The notes beneath the pieces are model-generated. The model was not told the origin of the DNA, did no database searches, and saw only the letters and a program-made list of their open reading frames with translations. A program made the position numbers and the translations under genes. From Bradyrhizobium jicamae (GTDB lineage: Bacteria; Pseudomonadota; Alphaproteobacteria; Rhizobiales; Xanthobacteraceae), in contig NZ_JAFCJX010000004.1 of the NCBI RefSeq assembly GCF_018130695.1, positions 1 to 64,000 of the forward strand: 64,000 nucleotides of DNA, read 5' to 3'. Shown here piece by piece: positions 26,664-35,418 of this stretch. Every line of letters starts with the position of its first letter. The stretch's first letter is position 1.

Positions 26664-27518
26664 ATGGTCAATCGTCGTGAAATCGGATCGCTCGTTGGAC
26701 TTGGTGCTGCCGCGGCGGCGATGGCGGCCGGATCCGCGGTCTCGCAGGCCGTCGCCCAGACGCCGCCGGCGGAAAGTACGTTTGCTCAAATTCGCAAGAC
26801 CAAGAAGCTTCGCATCGCCGGCATTGTCGGGACTGAGCCCTATTACCACAAGGACATCGCCACGGGGCAGTGGTCGGGCTTCTGCGTCAGCATGGCGACC
26901 GATCTCGCCAAGGCGCTCGAGGCCGAGGTCGAGATCATCGAATCGACCTGGGGCAACTCGGTGCTCGACCTTCAGAGCAACAAGATCGACATCATGTTCG
27001 GCCTCAGTCCGACGCCATCGCGCGCCTTGATCGTCGAGTTCACGCGCCCGATCATGAACAACACCTTCACGATCATCGCCAAGTCCGGTTTTGAGCCGAA
27101 GACATGGGAGGACCTCAACAAGCCGGAGGTACGGGTCGCGGTGGACATCGGCTCGACGCACGATCTCTACGCGCGCCGAATCCTGCCCAAGGCGACGTTG
27201 GTCGCACTGAAGACGCCCGATGATGCCGTGCTGGCAGTGCAGTCGGGGCGGGCGGATTGTCTGATCCAGGTCGCGATGCTCTCCCTGGTGACGGTCAAGA
27301 AAAACGCGAAAGTGGGCAAGGTCATCATCCCGACGCCCGTCGCTTCGCAACCGACGTGCTGCGGCGTGCGCGTGGATGTTGACACCCGCTTCCGCACCTA
27401 TGTGGACAACTGGCTCGAATACAGCCGCTCGCTTGGCGCGCTACGCGAATGGATCCTCTCCAGCCTGTCGCTGGTGAATATCGGGGAGCAGGACATTCCC
27501 CCGGGACTGCAATTTTGA
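26664..27518 (+). CDS. Amino acid ABC transporter substrate-binding protein
   Basis: A 284-residue family-3 solute-binding protein. The N-terminus (MVNRREIGSLVGLGAA, then an Ala-rich core ending AVAQTPP) looks like a Sec or Tat signal peptide with twin Arg at residues 4-5. Binding-domain motifs include KLRIAGIVGTEPYYHKD, SGFCVSMATDLAKALEAEVEII and DIMFGLSPTPSRALIVEFTRPI, typical of polar amino acid receptors. Ligand unknown; the lysine-pathway context suggests lysine, a D-amino acid or a cyclic derivative. A strong hairpin follows the stop, before the permease gene, which would raise expression of the binding protein over the membrane parts. Confidence 0.88.
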   Translation: MVNRREIGSLVGLGAAAAAMAAGSAVSQAVAQTPPAESTFAQIRKTKKLRIAGIVGTEPYYHKDIATGQWSGFCVSMATDLAKALEAEVEIIESTWGNSVLDLQSNKIDIMFGLSPTPSRALIVEFTRPIMNNTFTIIAKSGFEPKTWEDLNKPEVRVAVDIGSTHDLYARRILPKATLVALKTPDDAVLAVQSGRADCLIQVAMLSLVTVKKNAKVGKVIIPTPVASQPTCCGVRVDVDTRFRTYVDNWLEYSRSLGALREWILSSLSLVNIGEQDIPPGLQF

Positions 27519-27525
27519 TCTCAGG

Positions 27526-27554
27526 CTGCCCGCGTCGTCACATGACGCGGGCAG
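27526..27554 (+). terminator. Hairpin terminator or attenuator after the binding-protein gene
   Basis: CTGCCCGCGTC (27526-27536) pairs perfectly with GACGCGGGCAG (27544-27554) over a 7-base loop and is followed by TTTCGTTT. It begins eight bases after the stop codon. Partial termination here, with read-through into the permease, is a usual way to make excess binding protein. The rest of the 215-base gap shows nothing clear. Confidence 0.65.
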
Positions 27555-27733
27555 TTTCGTTTCCGCAACCTCGTTGACCTTCATTCAACCGTTGACCAAC
27601 CGGTGTTCGACCCGCCAGGGAACAACTGATCGATGCAACATGGGCAACATCGCGAAAGATCGTGAGCGGCGCGACGCCGATCTCAAGGAGGCCTCGTCGC
27701 CTATTCGCAATCGCCGAGCAGGGGAAAGCTGCA

Positions 27734-28393
27734 ATGCATTATGACTGGAGTTTTGGCTTCCTGCTGCAATACAGCAAGCTGATCGCCATCGGGACGGCCT
27801 ACACGATCGGTTTTACCTTGCTTACGGCGGCGAGCGGATTTGTCATCGGCTGCGTGGTCGCAATCGCGAGCCTGTCCAAAATGCGGTTCGTCTCGACCCC
27901 GCTCGTGATGCTTGTCGAGGTGTTCCGCTGCACGCCGGTGCTGGTCCAGCTGGTGTGGATCTACTACGCGCTTCCGGTGCTGATCGGCGTCGAGCTCTCG
28001 CCCGCGGTGGCTGCGTTCATCGCGCTGAGCTTCTACGGCGGCGCCTTCTATTCGGAAATCATCCGTGGCGGCATCGTTTCGATCGATATGGGGCAATGGG
28101 ATGCCGGTCGCGCGCTCGGCATGCGCCGCTTCGACCTGATGCGGCGTATCGTGATGCCGCAAGCGCTGAAGCGGATGATTCCTCCGCTGGTTAATCAGGC
28201 CGTGTTGCAGCTCAAGAACACGTCGCTGCTGTCGGTGTTGGCAGTGCCGGATCTGCTCTACCAAGGGCAGCTCATCACCTCGGCGACGTACCGGCCGCTG
28301 GAGACCTACACCATGATCGCTGCCATCTACTTCATCATCCTGTTCCCGATGACGCGTGCTGCGAGCGTGCTCGAAGCACGGTTGGCGCGGTGA
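27734..28393 (+). CDS. Amino acid ABC transporter permease
   Basis: A 219-residue inner-membrane permease of the HisM/GlnP type with about five helices. The EAA-loop contact site for the ATPase is visible as DAGRALGMRRFDLMRRIVMPQALKRMIPPL near residues 135-165, and the start has the family pattern SKLIAIGTAYTIGFTLLTA. ATG 27734 is chosen because AGGGGA lies nine bases before it and the product then has normal length; the frame opens at 27662. Only one permease gene is present, so the channel is probably a homodimer. The stop overlaps the region of the next start. Confidence 0.88.
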   Translation: MHYDWSFGFLLQYSKLIAIGTAYTIGFTLLTAASGFVIGCVVAIASLSKMRFVSTPLVMLVEVFRCTPVLVQLVWIYYALPVLIGVELSPAVAAFIALSFYGGAFYSEIIRGGIVSIDMGQWDAGRALGMRRFDLMRRIVMPQALKRMIPPLVNQAVLQLKNTSLLSVLAVPDLLYQGQLITSATYRPLETYTMIAAIYFIILFPMTRAASVLEARLAR

Positions 28394-28401
28394 GGTCCGT
28401 G

Positions 28402-29220
28402 ATGTCCAGCCAAGAGGGAAATGGTCCCGTGTCCGATGCCCCGATGATCGAACTGGCGCACGTGAAGAAGTCGTTCGGCGCCGTCAACGTCCTGAAAGAC
28501 ATCTCGCTGCGGGTGCCGCGTGGCGGCGTGGTCGCACTGATTGGTCCGAGCGGATCGGGCAAATCGACGCTGCTCAGGTGCCTCAATCTGCTGACCATTC
28601 CGGAAAGTGGCTACATCCGGGTCGGGCAAAGCGCCATGGATTTCACCAACGGGCACAAGCTGCCCGCCGACAAGGAGTTGGCCGCATTCCGCGCGCGGAC
28701 CGGGATGGTGTTCCAGAACTTCAACCTATTTCCGCACATGTCCGCGATCCAGAACGTCATGGAGGGGCCGGTCACGGTTCTGAAGGTTGCGCCGGAGGCG
28801 GCGCGCGTGACGGCGCTGGCGCTGCTGGACAAGGTCGGATTGAAGGACAAGGCGGACGTTGCTCCCGACAAGCTATCGGGCGGCCAGAAGCAGCGCGTGG
28901 CGATCGCGCGCGCTTTGGCGATGAAGCCGCAAGTCATGCTGTTCGACGAGGCGACGTCGGCGCTCGATCCCGAGCTGGTCGGAGAGGTTCTGGCGGTGGT
29001 CCGCCAGCTCGCGGCCGAGGGGATGACCATGGTGCTTGTGACCCATGAGATGGCGTTCGCGCGCGAGGTCGCCGACACCGTCGTCTTCATGCGCGACGGC
29101 GTCGTCGTGGAGGAGGGGCCTGCACGGCAAGTCATCGACGCGCCGCGTCAGCCGTCCACGCGGACCTTCCTCAGCCACTTCCACAACAGCGGCCTGACGT
29201 CGGCAGCAGTCAACGGATGA
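28402..29220 (+). CDS. Amino acid ABC transporter ATP-binding protein
   Basis: A 272-residue ATPase of the GlnQ/HisP type. Walker A GPSGSGKSTLLRCLN is near residue 50, the Q-loop is in GMVFQNFNLFPHM, the signature is KLSGGQKQRVAIARAL and Walker B is QVMLFDEATSALDPELV, followed by the H-loop in LVTHEMAFAREVADTV. ATG 28402 has GAGG six bases upstream; a GTG at 28390 overlapping the permease stop is an alternative. It completes the importer with the two preceding genes and is followed 27 bases later by the DadA-like oxidase gene. Confidence 0.9.
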   Translation: MSSQEGNGPVSDAPMIELAHVKKSFGAVNVLKDISLRVPRGGVVALIGPSGSGKSTLLRCLNLLTIPESGYIRVGQSAMDFTNGHKLPADKELAAFRARTGMVFQNFNLFPHMSAIQNVMEGPVTVLKVAPEAARVTALALLDKVGLKDKADVAPDKLSGGQKQRVAIARALAMKPQVMLFDEATSALDPELVGEVLAVVRQLAAEGMTMVLVTHEMAFAREVADTVVFMRDGVVVEEGPARQVIDAPRQPSTRTFLSHFHNSGLTSAAVNG

Positions 29221-29247
29221 TTTGAGAAGCAGCGACCGGATCGAGCG

Positions 29248-30522
29248 ATGGAACGGGACAGCAGGCGGCTGCGCATCGCGGTGATCGGCGCCGGTATCGT
29301 AGGTGCTGCGACCGCATGGGAGCTGTTGAAGGATGGACACGAGGTCACGCTGATCGACCCGGAAGCGCCGGGCGGGCGGCAGGCCGCCAGCTACGGCAAC
29401 GGGGCCTGGATCAGCCCTGCCTCGATCATCCCGATGTCGATGCCGGGCCTCTGGCGCAAGGTGCCGGGATTTCTGCTCGACCCCAACGGACCGCTGGTGC
29501 TGCGCTGGTCGGCGTTGCCCGCGCTGGCGCCCTGGCTGCTCCGCTTCCTCGCAGCCGGATCGACCGTCGAGAAGGTCGAGCGGACCGCGCGCGTGCTCGC
29601 CTCGATCCTTCGCGACGGGCCGGAGCGTCATGCGGTTCTCGCCGAGGAGATCGGCAGGCCGGATTACATCCGCCGCACAGGCCTGCTCTATGCCTATCCC
29701 GATCGCGCGGCGTTTGACGCCGAGGCGCTCGCCTGGCGGCTTCGACGCGAGAACGGGCTGCGATGGCTCGAGCTCGATGCCGGAGAGCTGCGCCGCCGCG
29801 AGCCGGATTTGAGCCCGAACTACCGGTTCGGCGCACTGGTTCAGGGCGGTGCCCATTGCACCGACCCGGGCGCTTATGTGGCGGCCATTGTCGACGCCGC
29901 GCGTGCCCGCGGCGCCAGCCTCGTCAGAGCGCGTGCCGCAGGTTTTGTCGTAACGAACGGCCGTCTCGCGGCGGTCACCACCGACCAGGGCCGGATCGAT
30001 TGTGATCGCGCAGTGATCTGCGCCGGCATCTGGTCCAAGGCTCTTGCGGTCGCCGCAGGCGATCGGGTCTCGCTGGCGAGCGAGCGCGGATATCACGGTG
30101 TGATTGCATCGCCCGCGGCAGGTCCCAGGCTTCCACTGATGCCGAGTGACGGACGGATGGCGAATACGCCGACGCCTGCCGGCCTGCGGCTCTCGGGTCA
30201 GGTCGAACTGGCGCAACCCGACGCCGAGCCCGACTGGAGGCGGGTCGAGATTCTGATCGGGCATGCGCTGCGGACTTATCCCGGTCTCGGATCGCGCGCG
30301 GACCTGACGATCGACTGCTGGATGGGGCATCGGCCATCGACACCGGACGGTCGGCCGGTCATCGGCACGGCCTCGGCATCCACAGATATCTTCCACGCAT
30401 TCGGACACGGACATGTCGGCCTGGCGTCCGGTCCGATCACCGGCCGGATCGTTGCAGATCTCGTCGCGGGGAGGGATACCGGCGTTGATCTGCAGCCGTT
30501 CGCCGCCTCGCGTTTCGCGTGA
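29248..30522 (+). CDS. FAD-dependent amino acid dehydrogenase (DadA family)
   Basis: A 424-residue flavoprotein of the D-amino acid dehydrogenase/glycine oxidase superfamily. The FAD motif IAVIGAGIVGAATAWELLKDGHEVTLID is at residues 10-37, and SYGNGAWISPASIIPMSMPG and the C-terminal GHGHVGLASGPITGRIVADL match DadA-type enzymes. It should oxidise the alpha-amino group of a D-amino acid or a cyclic imino acid, delivering electrons to the quinone pool or O2. In this cluster D-lysine or pipecolate are attractive substrates, because oxidation of pipecolate gives piperideine-6-carboxylate for AmaB. Substrate remains inferred. Confidence 0.8.
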   Translation: MERDSRRLRIAVIGAGIVGAATAWELLKDGHEVTLIDPEAPGGRQAASYGNGAWISPASIIPMSMPGLWRKVPGFLLDPNGPLVLRWSALPALAPWLLRFLAAGSTVEKVERTARVLASILRDGPERHAVLAEEIGRPDYIRRTGLLYAYPDRAAFDAEALAWRLRRENGLRWLELDAGELRRREPDLSPNYRFGALVQGGAHCTDPGAYVAAIVDAARARGASLVRARAAGFVVTNGRLAAVTTDQGRIDCDRAVICAGIWSKALAVAAGDRVSLASERGYHGVIASPAAGPRLPLMPSDGRMANTPTPAGLRLSGQVELAQPDAEPDWRRVEILIGHALRTYPGLGSRADLTIDCWMGHRPSTPDGRPVIGTASASTDIFHAFGHGHVGLASGPITGRIVADLVAGRDTGVDLQPFAASRFA

Positions 30523-30572
30523 TCGAAGAGTCCAAACACCATCGATCTTGTTCATCATCTCTGGAGACCACC

Positions 30573-31307
30573 ATGAAACTGCGCGGCGGCTACACCAATT
30601 ACGGAGAGACGATCGGCATCCTGATGCTGGACACACGGTTTCCACGCCCGCGCGGTGATATTGGAAATGCGCTCTCCTACGACTTTCCCGTGCGCTACAA
30701 GATCGTGCACGGCGCCCATGCGACCAAGATCATGGGCGATCATCCGGATGCCAGTCTGCTCGATCCGTTTGTCGCGGCGGCCCGTGAATTGGAAGCCGAG
30801 GGCGTCAAGGCGATCACCACAAGCTGCGGCTTCCTCGCGCCGTTCCAGAAGCAGCTTGCGGCGGCGGTCAACATTCCGGTTTTCGCCTCCAGCCTGATCC
30901 AGGCGCCGCTGATCCGCGCCATGCTGCCGCCGGGCAAGGTCATCGGCGTCTTCACCGAGCGCGGCCATCACATGAACGACGGCCACTTCCGCGGCGTCGG
31001 CTGGTCGCGGGACGACATCCCGGTCCAGATTCAGGGCATGAAGCCGGACGCACAGTTTCCGGCGACCTATATCCTTGGCCGGGAAGAGCTCGACACCGAT
31101 GTGCTGCGCGCTGAAATGATCGAAATGACCGAGGCCTTCATGGCCTCCTGCAAGAATCCCGGCGCCATCCTGTTCGAATGCACCAACATGTGCCCGTTCG
31201 CGAAGGACGTGGCTGATATCTCGGGCCTTCCGGTCTTTGATATCAACACGATGATCAACTTCTTTTACCGCGCGGCCAATCCGGTGCCGTTTCTGCAATG
31301 GAGATAG
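30573..31307 (+). CDS. Asp/Glu/hydantoin racemase-superfamily protein
   Basis: A 244-residue protein related to aspartate/glutamate racemases. Two candidate active-site cysteines appear in the expected halves: TTSCGFLAPFQKQL and LFECTNMCPFAKDVA. It lacks a signal peptide and should be cytosolic. ATG 30573 is chosen because GGAGA lies five bases before it; the frame opens at 30519 inside the preceding gene region. With a DadA-like oxidase just upstream, interconversion of amino acid enantiomers is a reasonable role, but related proteins include maleate isomerases and decarboxylases. Confidence 0.72.
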   Translation: MKLRGGYTNYGETIGILMLDTRFPRPRGDIGNALSYDFPVRYKIVHGAHATKIMGDHPDASLLDPFVAAARELEAEGVKAITTSCGFLAPFQKQLAAAVNIPVFASSLIQAPLIRAMLPPGKVIGVFTERGHHMNDGHFRGVGWSRDDIPVQIQGMKPDAQFPATYILGREELDTDVLRAEMIEMTEAFMASCKNPGAILFECTNMCPFAKDVADISGLPVFDINTMINFFYRAANPVPFLQWR

Positions 31308-31333
31308 ATGGGTTGCCTTGCCGCCCATGCCGT

Positions 31334-31434
31334 GACGGATCCGTCGCCGAATTGCAGGTTCCACGGCTTGGGGCAAGCTGGATCATCATTGCTGAACTCC
31401 ACCCTTGTTGGCCGTAGGTGGTTCAAATTGGCCG
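31334..31434. promoter_or_regulatory. Leader of the family-5 importer operon with palindrome and direct repeat
   Basis: The 255-base gap before the binding-protein gene holds a 12-base perfect palindrome GACGGATCCGTC (31334-31345) and two copies of TTGGCCG (31408-31414 and 31428-31434) spaced 20 bases, about two helical turns. These are candidate regulator sites. No regulator gene is adjacent and no clear -35/-10 pair was identified. Confidence 0.3.
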
Positions 31435-31562
31435 CGCCATCCAGACGGGCGCGCACATCGGGGACTGACCTTTCGCGCTGGACAAGATTTCTGTTGTTAC
31501 TCGTTTTTGCCGCCCTTAGCATTCGTCGCACAGGTGTCGCGACGAACTGCACCGGGAGGAAG

Positions 31563-33464
31563 ATGATGCGCTGCATTCGTGCACTTCTGCTGGTTGCGTC
31601 TGCGCTCATGCAGTCGTTCCCGTTGGCGACGTCGGGCCACGCGCAGGGCGCCTTGCAAAACATCCCCAGGAAGGAACTGCTGATCCTTGAGAACCCGGAA
31701 GGGACCGTCAAGAACGCCGGATGGTTCAACATCTGGGCCATCAATGCCGGGTCGCAGTCGAATGGACTGCAGCAGGTCGCCCTCGATACGCTGTGGTACA
31801 TCGATCCCGAAAGCGGCCTCGACGGCGTTTGGGACAACTCGCTGGCATCAGACAAGCCGCAATACAATGCCAATTTCACCGAGATGACGGCGAAACTGCG
31901 GAAGGGCATCTTCTGGAGCGACGGTGTCGAGTTCACCGCGGACGACGTCGTCGCGACCGTGACGACGCAGATCAAGCATCCGGGAATGCGCTTCAGCGCA
32001 GTGCTCGCGAGCAACGTGGCGTCCGTCGAGGCGACGGACCCCTATACGGTGGTGTTCAAGCTCAAGAAGCCCAACTCACGCTTTCACGCCAACTTCACGG
32101 TGCGCTGGGGGGCGGTGTGGATCCTGCCCAAGCATGTTTTCGAGAAGGTGGATGATCCGGTCAGGTTCGATTTCAACAAGCCGGTTTCGCTCGGCGCCTA
32201 CGTGCTGAACAGCTACGATCCCGACGGCAAATGGTACATCTGGCAATTGCGCGACGACTGGCAACGCACCACGCTCGCCCGCTACGGCAAGCCCGGGCCG
32301 AAATATCTCGCCTATATCGATCCCGGGCCGCCCGACAAACGGGTCATTGCGCAGCTCAACCACGAGCTCGATGTGATCCATGACATCGCGCCCGAGGGCA
32401 TGTTTGCCCTCGCCAAGCAGAGCAAGGTGACGCGGGCCTGGTTCAAGGGTTTCCCGTATGGCCATCCCGACCCGACGCTGCCGGCGGTGATCTTCAATAC
32501 CCAGAACGAGCTGTTCAGGAACCCCGATGTGCGATGGGCATTGGCGCTTCTGATCGACATCAAGGCGGTGTCGATGGCAGCCTATCGCGGCGCCGCCACC
32601 ATATCGGCGATCGGCGTGCCGCCGACCGGCGCCCACCCGGCGACCTATCATCAGCCGATGGAAGAATGGCTCAAGGGTTTCGAGCTCGACACCGGCAAGC
32701 GCAAGATCAAGCCCTACGATCCCACGATCGGCAAGCAGATCGCCGAGATGCTGCGGCCGTCGATGGGCGAGCAGATTCCGTCCGATCCCGCGGAGATCGC
32801 CCGCGCCTTCGGCATGGGCTGGTGGAAGGTCGATCCGCAGGCCGCGCAGGAGCTGTTGGAGAAGGCCGGCTTCACCAAGCGCGGCGGCGCCTGGACCACG
32901 CCGGATGGCAAGCCCTTCACGGTCCGCGTCATGGTGGAAGGCGACCTGCGCCCCGTGATGACGCGGGCAGGCACCATGATCGTGCAGTTATGGAAACAGG
33001 CCGGCATCGACGCCCGGATCGATGTGGCGCAGGGGACGCTGCCGACGCGGCGGGCGGCCGGCGATTTCGACACATTCATCGGCTGGAGCGTGGAAACCTG
33101 GGGCGGTCACCCCGACCTGTCCTACTTCCTCGACAGCTGGCATTCGCAGTTCGTCGCAGAGCCAGGCAAATCGCAGCCCCTGCGCAACTGGCAGCGCTGG
33201 TCTAGCCCCGCGCTGGACAAGATCATCGAGAGCATCCGGATGGTGGGATTTGATGATCCGAAATCGACCGAGCTTGGCAAGGACTACATCAAGCTCGCCG
33301 TGAAGGAGATGCCGACCATCCCGCTGATGGCGTACAACGTTTTCACGGCGATGGACCAGACCTATTGGACGGGTTATCCGACGTCGGAAAATCCTTACAC
33401 CAATCCGGTGCCGAACTGGGGGAATTCGCGCTATATGCTCGTCAAGCTCAAGCCGGCCGGCTAG
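31563..33464 (+). CDS. ABC transporter substrate-binding protein, family 5 (peptide/oligosaccharide type)
   Basis: A 633-residue solute-binding protein with an N-terminal Sec signal (MMRCIRALLLVASALMQSFPLATSGHAQ). Family-5 hallmarks include LRKGIFWSDGVEFTADDVVATV, FKLKKPNSRFHANF, AQELLEKAGFTKRGGAWTTPDGKPF and the C-terminal YWTGYPTSENPYTNP. The length is larger than that of peptide receptors such as DppA (~535) and resembles receptors for oligosaccharides or other bulky ligands. ATG 31563 is preceded by GGGAGGA; the frame opening at 31308 has no family likeness. With a GH51 arabinofuranosidase at the end of the operon, an arabinose-containing oligosaccharide is the best guess. Confidence 0.87.
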   Translation: MMRCIRALLLVASALMQSFPLATSGHAQGALQNIPRKELLILENPEGTVKNAGWFNIWAINAGSQSNGLQQVALDTLWYIDPESGLDGVWDNSLASDKPQYNANFTEMTAKLRKGIFWSDGVEFTADDVVATVTTQIKHPGMRFSAVLASNVASVEATDPYTVVFKLKKPNSRFHANFTVRWGAVWILPKHVFEKVDDPVRFDFNKPVSLGAYVLNSYDPDGKWYIWQLRDDWQRTTLARYGKPGPKYLAYIDPGPPDKRVIAQLNHELDVIHDIAPEGMFALAKQSKVTRAWFKGFPYGHPDPTLPAVIFNTQNELFRNPDVRWALALLIDIKAVSMAAYRGAATISAIGVPPTGAHPATYHQPMEEWLKGFELDTGKRKIKPYDPTIGKQIAEMLRPSMGEQIPSDPAEIARAFGMGWWKVDPQAAQELLEKAGFTKRGGAWTTPDGKPFTVRVMVEGDLRPVMTRAGTMIVQLWKQAGIDARIDVAQGTLPTRRAAGDFDTFIGWSVETWGGHPDLSYFLDSWHSQFVAEPGKSQPLRNWQRWSSPALDKIIESIRMVGFDDPKSTELGKDYIKLAVKEMPTIPLMAYNVFTAMDQTYWTGYPTSENPYTNPVPNWGNSRYMLVKLKPAG

Positions 33465-33550
33465 GGACGTGATAAGGAAGCGGCAATGGCATCCCCGAAC
33501 AGCCGGTCGCATCCTCCCGAACGCCTCGGTCCCGCGTCCCGGGAGCGCCG

Positions 33551-34555
33551 ATGAGCGGGTATTTCGCGTATGTCGTCCGGCGGCTGGCGCAATTCGTGCT
33601 CGTTGTCTTCATCGGCATCAACATCGCCTATGTCATTACCCATGCCACGCCGATCGATCCCGTCGAGCAATCAATCTCGGTCGTCACCTCTTTCGGCAAC
33701 ACGGCTCCGGACGCGATCGAGAAGATGCGCACTTCGCTGCGCGAACTCTACGGACTTGGCGGCTCGCCCGTCGAGCAATATCTGGCGTTCTGGAAGCGGA
33801 TCCTGCGCGCCGATTTTGGTCCCTCAATGTCGGCGTTTCCAACGCCCGTCTCGACGTTGATTGGCCGTGCGCTGCCCTGGACCGCCGGACTGCTCGCGGT
33901 TTCGACGATCGTCGCCTGGGGGCTCGGCAGCCTGCTGGGCGGACTTGCCGGCTACTATCAGGAAAGTCGCGGGCTGAAGCTGATCGGCGTGATCGCCATC
34001 GGCGTGCACCCGATCCCTTACTACATTCTGGCACTCGTGCTGCTGATCGTGTTCGGTTTCCTCTGGCCGGTGCTTCCGATCACGGGCGGGGCGGCGATGA
34101 ACCTGCCGCAGGCACCGACGTTTGATTTCATCGTCAGCGTGATGCAGCACGCCGTTCTGCCCGCACTCTCGCTGATCCTGATCGGCGTGGGCAGCTGGTT
34201 CCTCGGGATGCGCGCGCTGGTGTCCCATGTCGTGACCGAGGACTACGTCGTCTATGCCGAACTGGCAGGCGTCAGACCCTGGCGCGTTCTGTCATCCTAC
34301 GTGATGCGCAACGCGCTGCCGCCGCAGCTGACCGGGCTCGCCATGTCGCTCGGCGGAATCTTCAACGGTGCTGTCATCACCGAAAAGGTGTTCGGCTATC
34401 CCGGCGTCGGCTCGCTGCTGGTCGATGCCGTCTATGCGGGGGACTATGGGCTCGTGCTCGGCGTGACCACCGTTTCCATTCTCGGCGTTTCGACCGGCGT
34501 GCTCGTCATCGATCTTCTTTATCCGCTGCTCGATCCCAGGGTGAAGGTCACCTGA
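33551..34555 (+). CDS. ABC transporter permease, DppB type
   Basis: A 334-residue inner-membrane permease. The N-terminus (YVVRRLAQFVLVVFIGINIAYVITHATPIDP) has the first helix and P-rich turn of DppB/OppB proteins, and the EAA loop is in YVVYAELAGVRPWRVLSSYVMRNALPPQLTGLAMSLGG. About six helices are predicted. Its last base overlaps the first of the next permease gene (TGATG), so the two are translationally coupled and should form a heterodimeric channel. Confidence 0.9.
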   Translation: MSGYFAYVVRRLAQFVLVVFIGINIAYVITHATPIDPVEQSISVVTSFGNTAPDAIEKMRTSLRELYGLGGSPVEQYLAFWKRILRADFGPSMSAFPTPVSTLIGRALPWTAGLLAVSTIVAWGLGSLLGGLAGYYQESRGLKLIGVIAIGVHPIPYYILALVLLIVFGFLWPVLPITGGAAMNLPQAPTFDFIVSVMQHAVLPALSLILIGVGSWFLGMRALVSHVVTEDYVVYAELAGVRPWRVLSSYVMRNALPPQLTGLAMSLGGIFNGAVITEKVFGYPGVGSLLVDAVYAGDYGLVLGVTTVSILGVSTGVLVIDLLYPLLDPRVKVT

Positions 34556-35418
34556 TGACCGGGATCCTGCGTGACCTCTGGCGATACCACGCCGAATTCC
34601 GGATCGGCGCCGCGTTGATTGCCGTCGCGCTGCTGCTGTCCGTGCTGGCAAGCTTCTCGCCTTATCCGCCCCAGCAGGTCTATGTGGTGCCGCCGGATGT
34701 GCCGCCGTCGCTGACCTACTGGTTCGGCACCACGTCCCGCGGCCAGGACGTGTTCTGGCAGCTGACCTTTGCCATGCGCAATACGCTGCTGTTCGGATGC
34801 ACCGTGGCATTGATCAGCCGTCTCTTGGCGCTCACGATCGGGCTGTTTAGCGGCTACAAGGGCGGTTGGATCGATCGGTCGCTGATGGCGGTGAACGACA
34901 CCTTCATCGTCATCCCGCTGCTGCCGATCCTCGTACTGTTCTTCTTCGTCATGCGCGACCGCATGTCCTGGCTGCTGCTGGCGCTGATCATGGCCAGCCT
35001 CGGCTGGGCCTATGACGCGCGGCTGATCCGCGCGGTAGCCATGAGCCTGAAGGCCCGGGAATTCACCCAGAGCAGCCTGTTCTCCGGCATGAGCACGCGC
35101 GAGATCCTGGTTCAGGAGCACTTGCCCTATGTCATGCCGATCGTCTTCTCGACGACATTGAACAACATGGTATGGTCGATCGGGCTGGAGGTGACGTTGG
35201 CGGTGCTTGGCTTCACCGACATCAACACGCCGACGATCGGCGGCATGATCTATTGGGCCAACCAGCACACCGCGATGGTGGCGGGAATCTGGTGGTGGAT
35301 CGCATTTCCGACCATCGCAGTGATCATGACCTTCATCGGGCTGTTCCTGCTGGCGGTATCGATGAACGACTATATCGATCCGCGCAGCCGTCTCCGCAGC
35401 TTCGGAGGGGCCTCGTGA
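34555..35418 (+). CDS. ABC transporter permease, DppC type
   Basis: A 287-residue inner-membrane permease partner. The start (LWRYHAEFRIGAALIAVALLLSVLASFSPYPP) and the segment YWFGTTSRGQDVFWQLTFAMRNTLLFG are typical of DppC/OppC proteins, where the first periplasmic loop carries the GTDxxGRD-like motif. The EAA loop is in FSGMSTREILVQEHLPYVMPIVFSTTLNNMVWSIGLE. Its stop overlaps the GTG start of the first ATPase gene. Confidence 0.9.
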   Translation: MTGILRDLWRYHAEFRIGAALIAVALLLSVLASFSPYPPQQVYVVPPDVPPSLTYWFGTTSRGQDVFWQLTFAMRNTLLFGCTVALISRLLALTIGLFSGYKGGWIDRSLMAVNDTFIVIPLLPILVLFFFVMRDRMSWLLLALIMASLGWAYDARLIRAVAMSLKAREFTQSSLFSGMSTREILVQEHLPYVMPIVFSTTLNNMVWSIGLEVTLAVLGFTDINTPTIGGMIYWANQHTAMVAGIWWWIAFPTIAVIMTFIGLFLLAVSMNDYIDPRSRLRSFGGAS

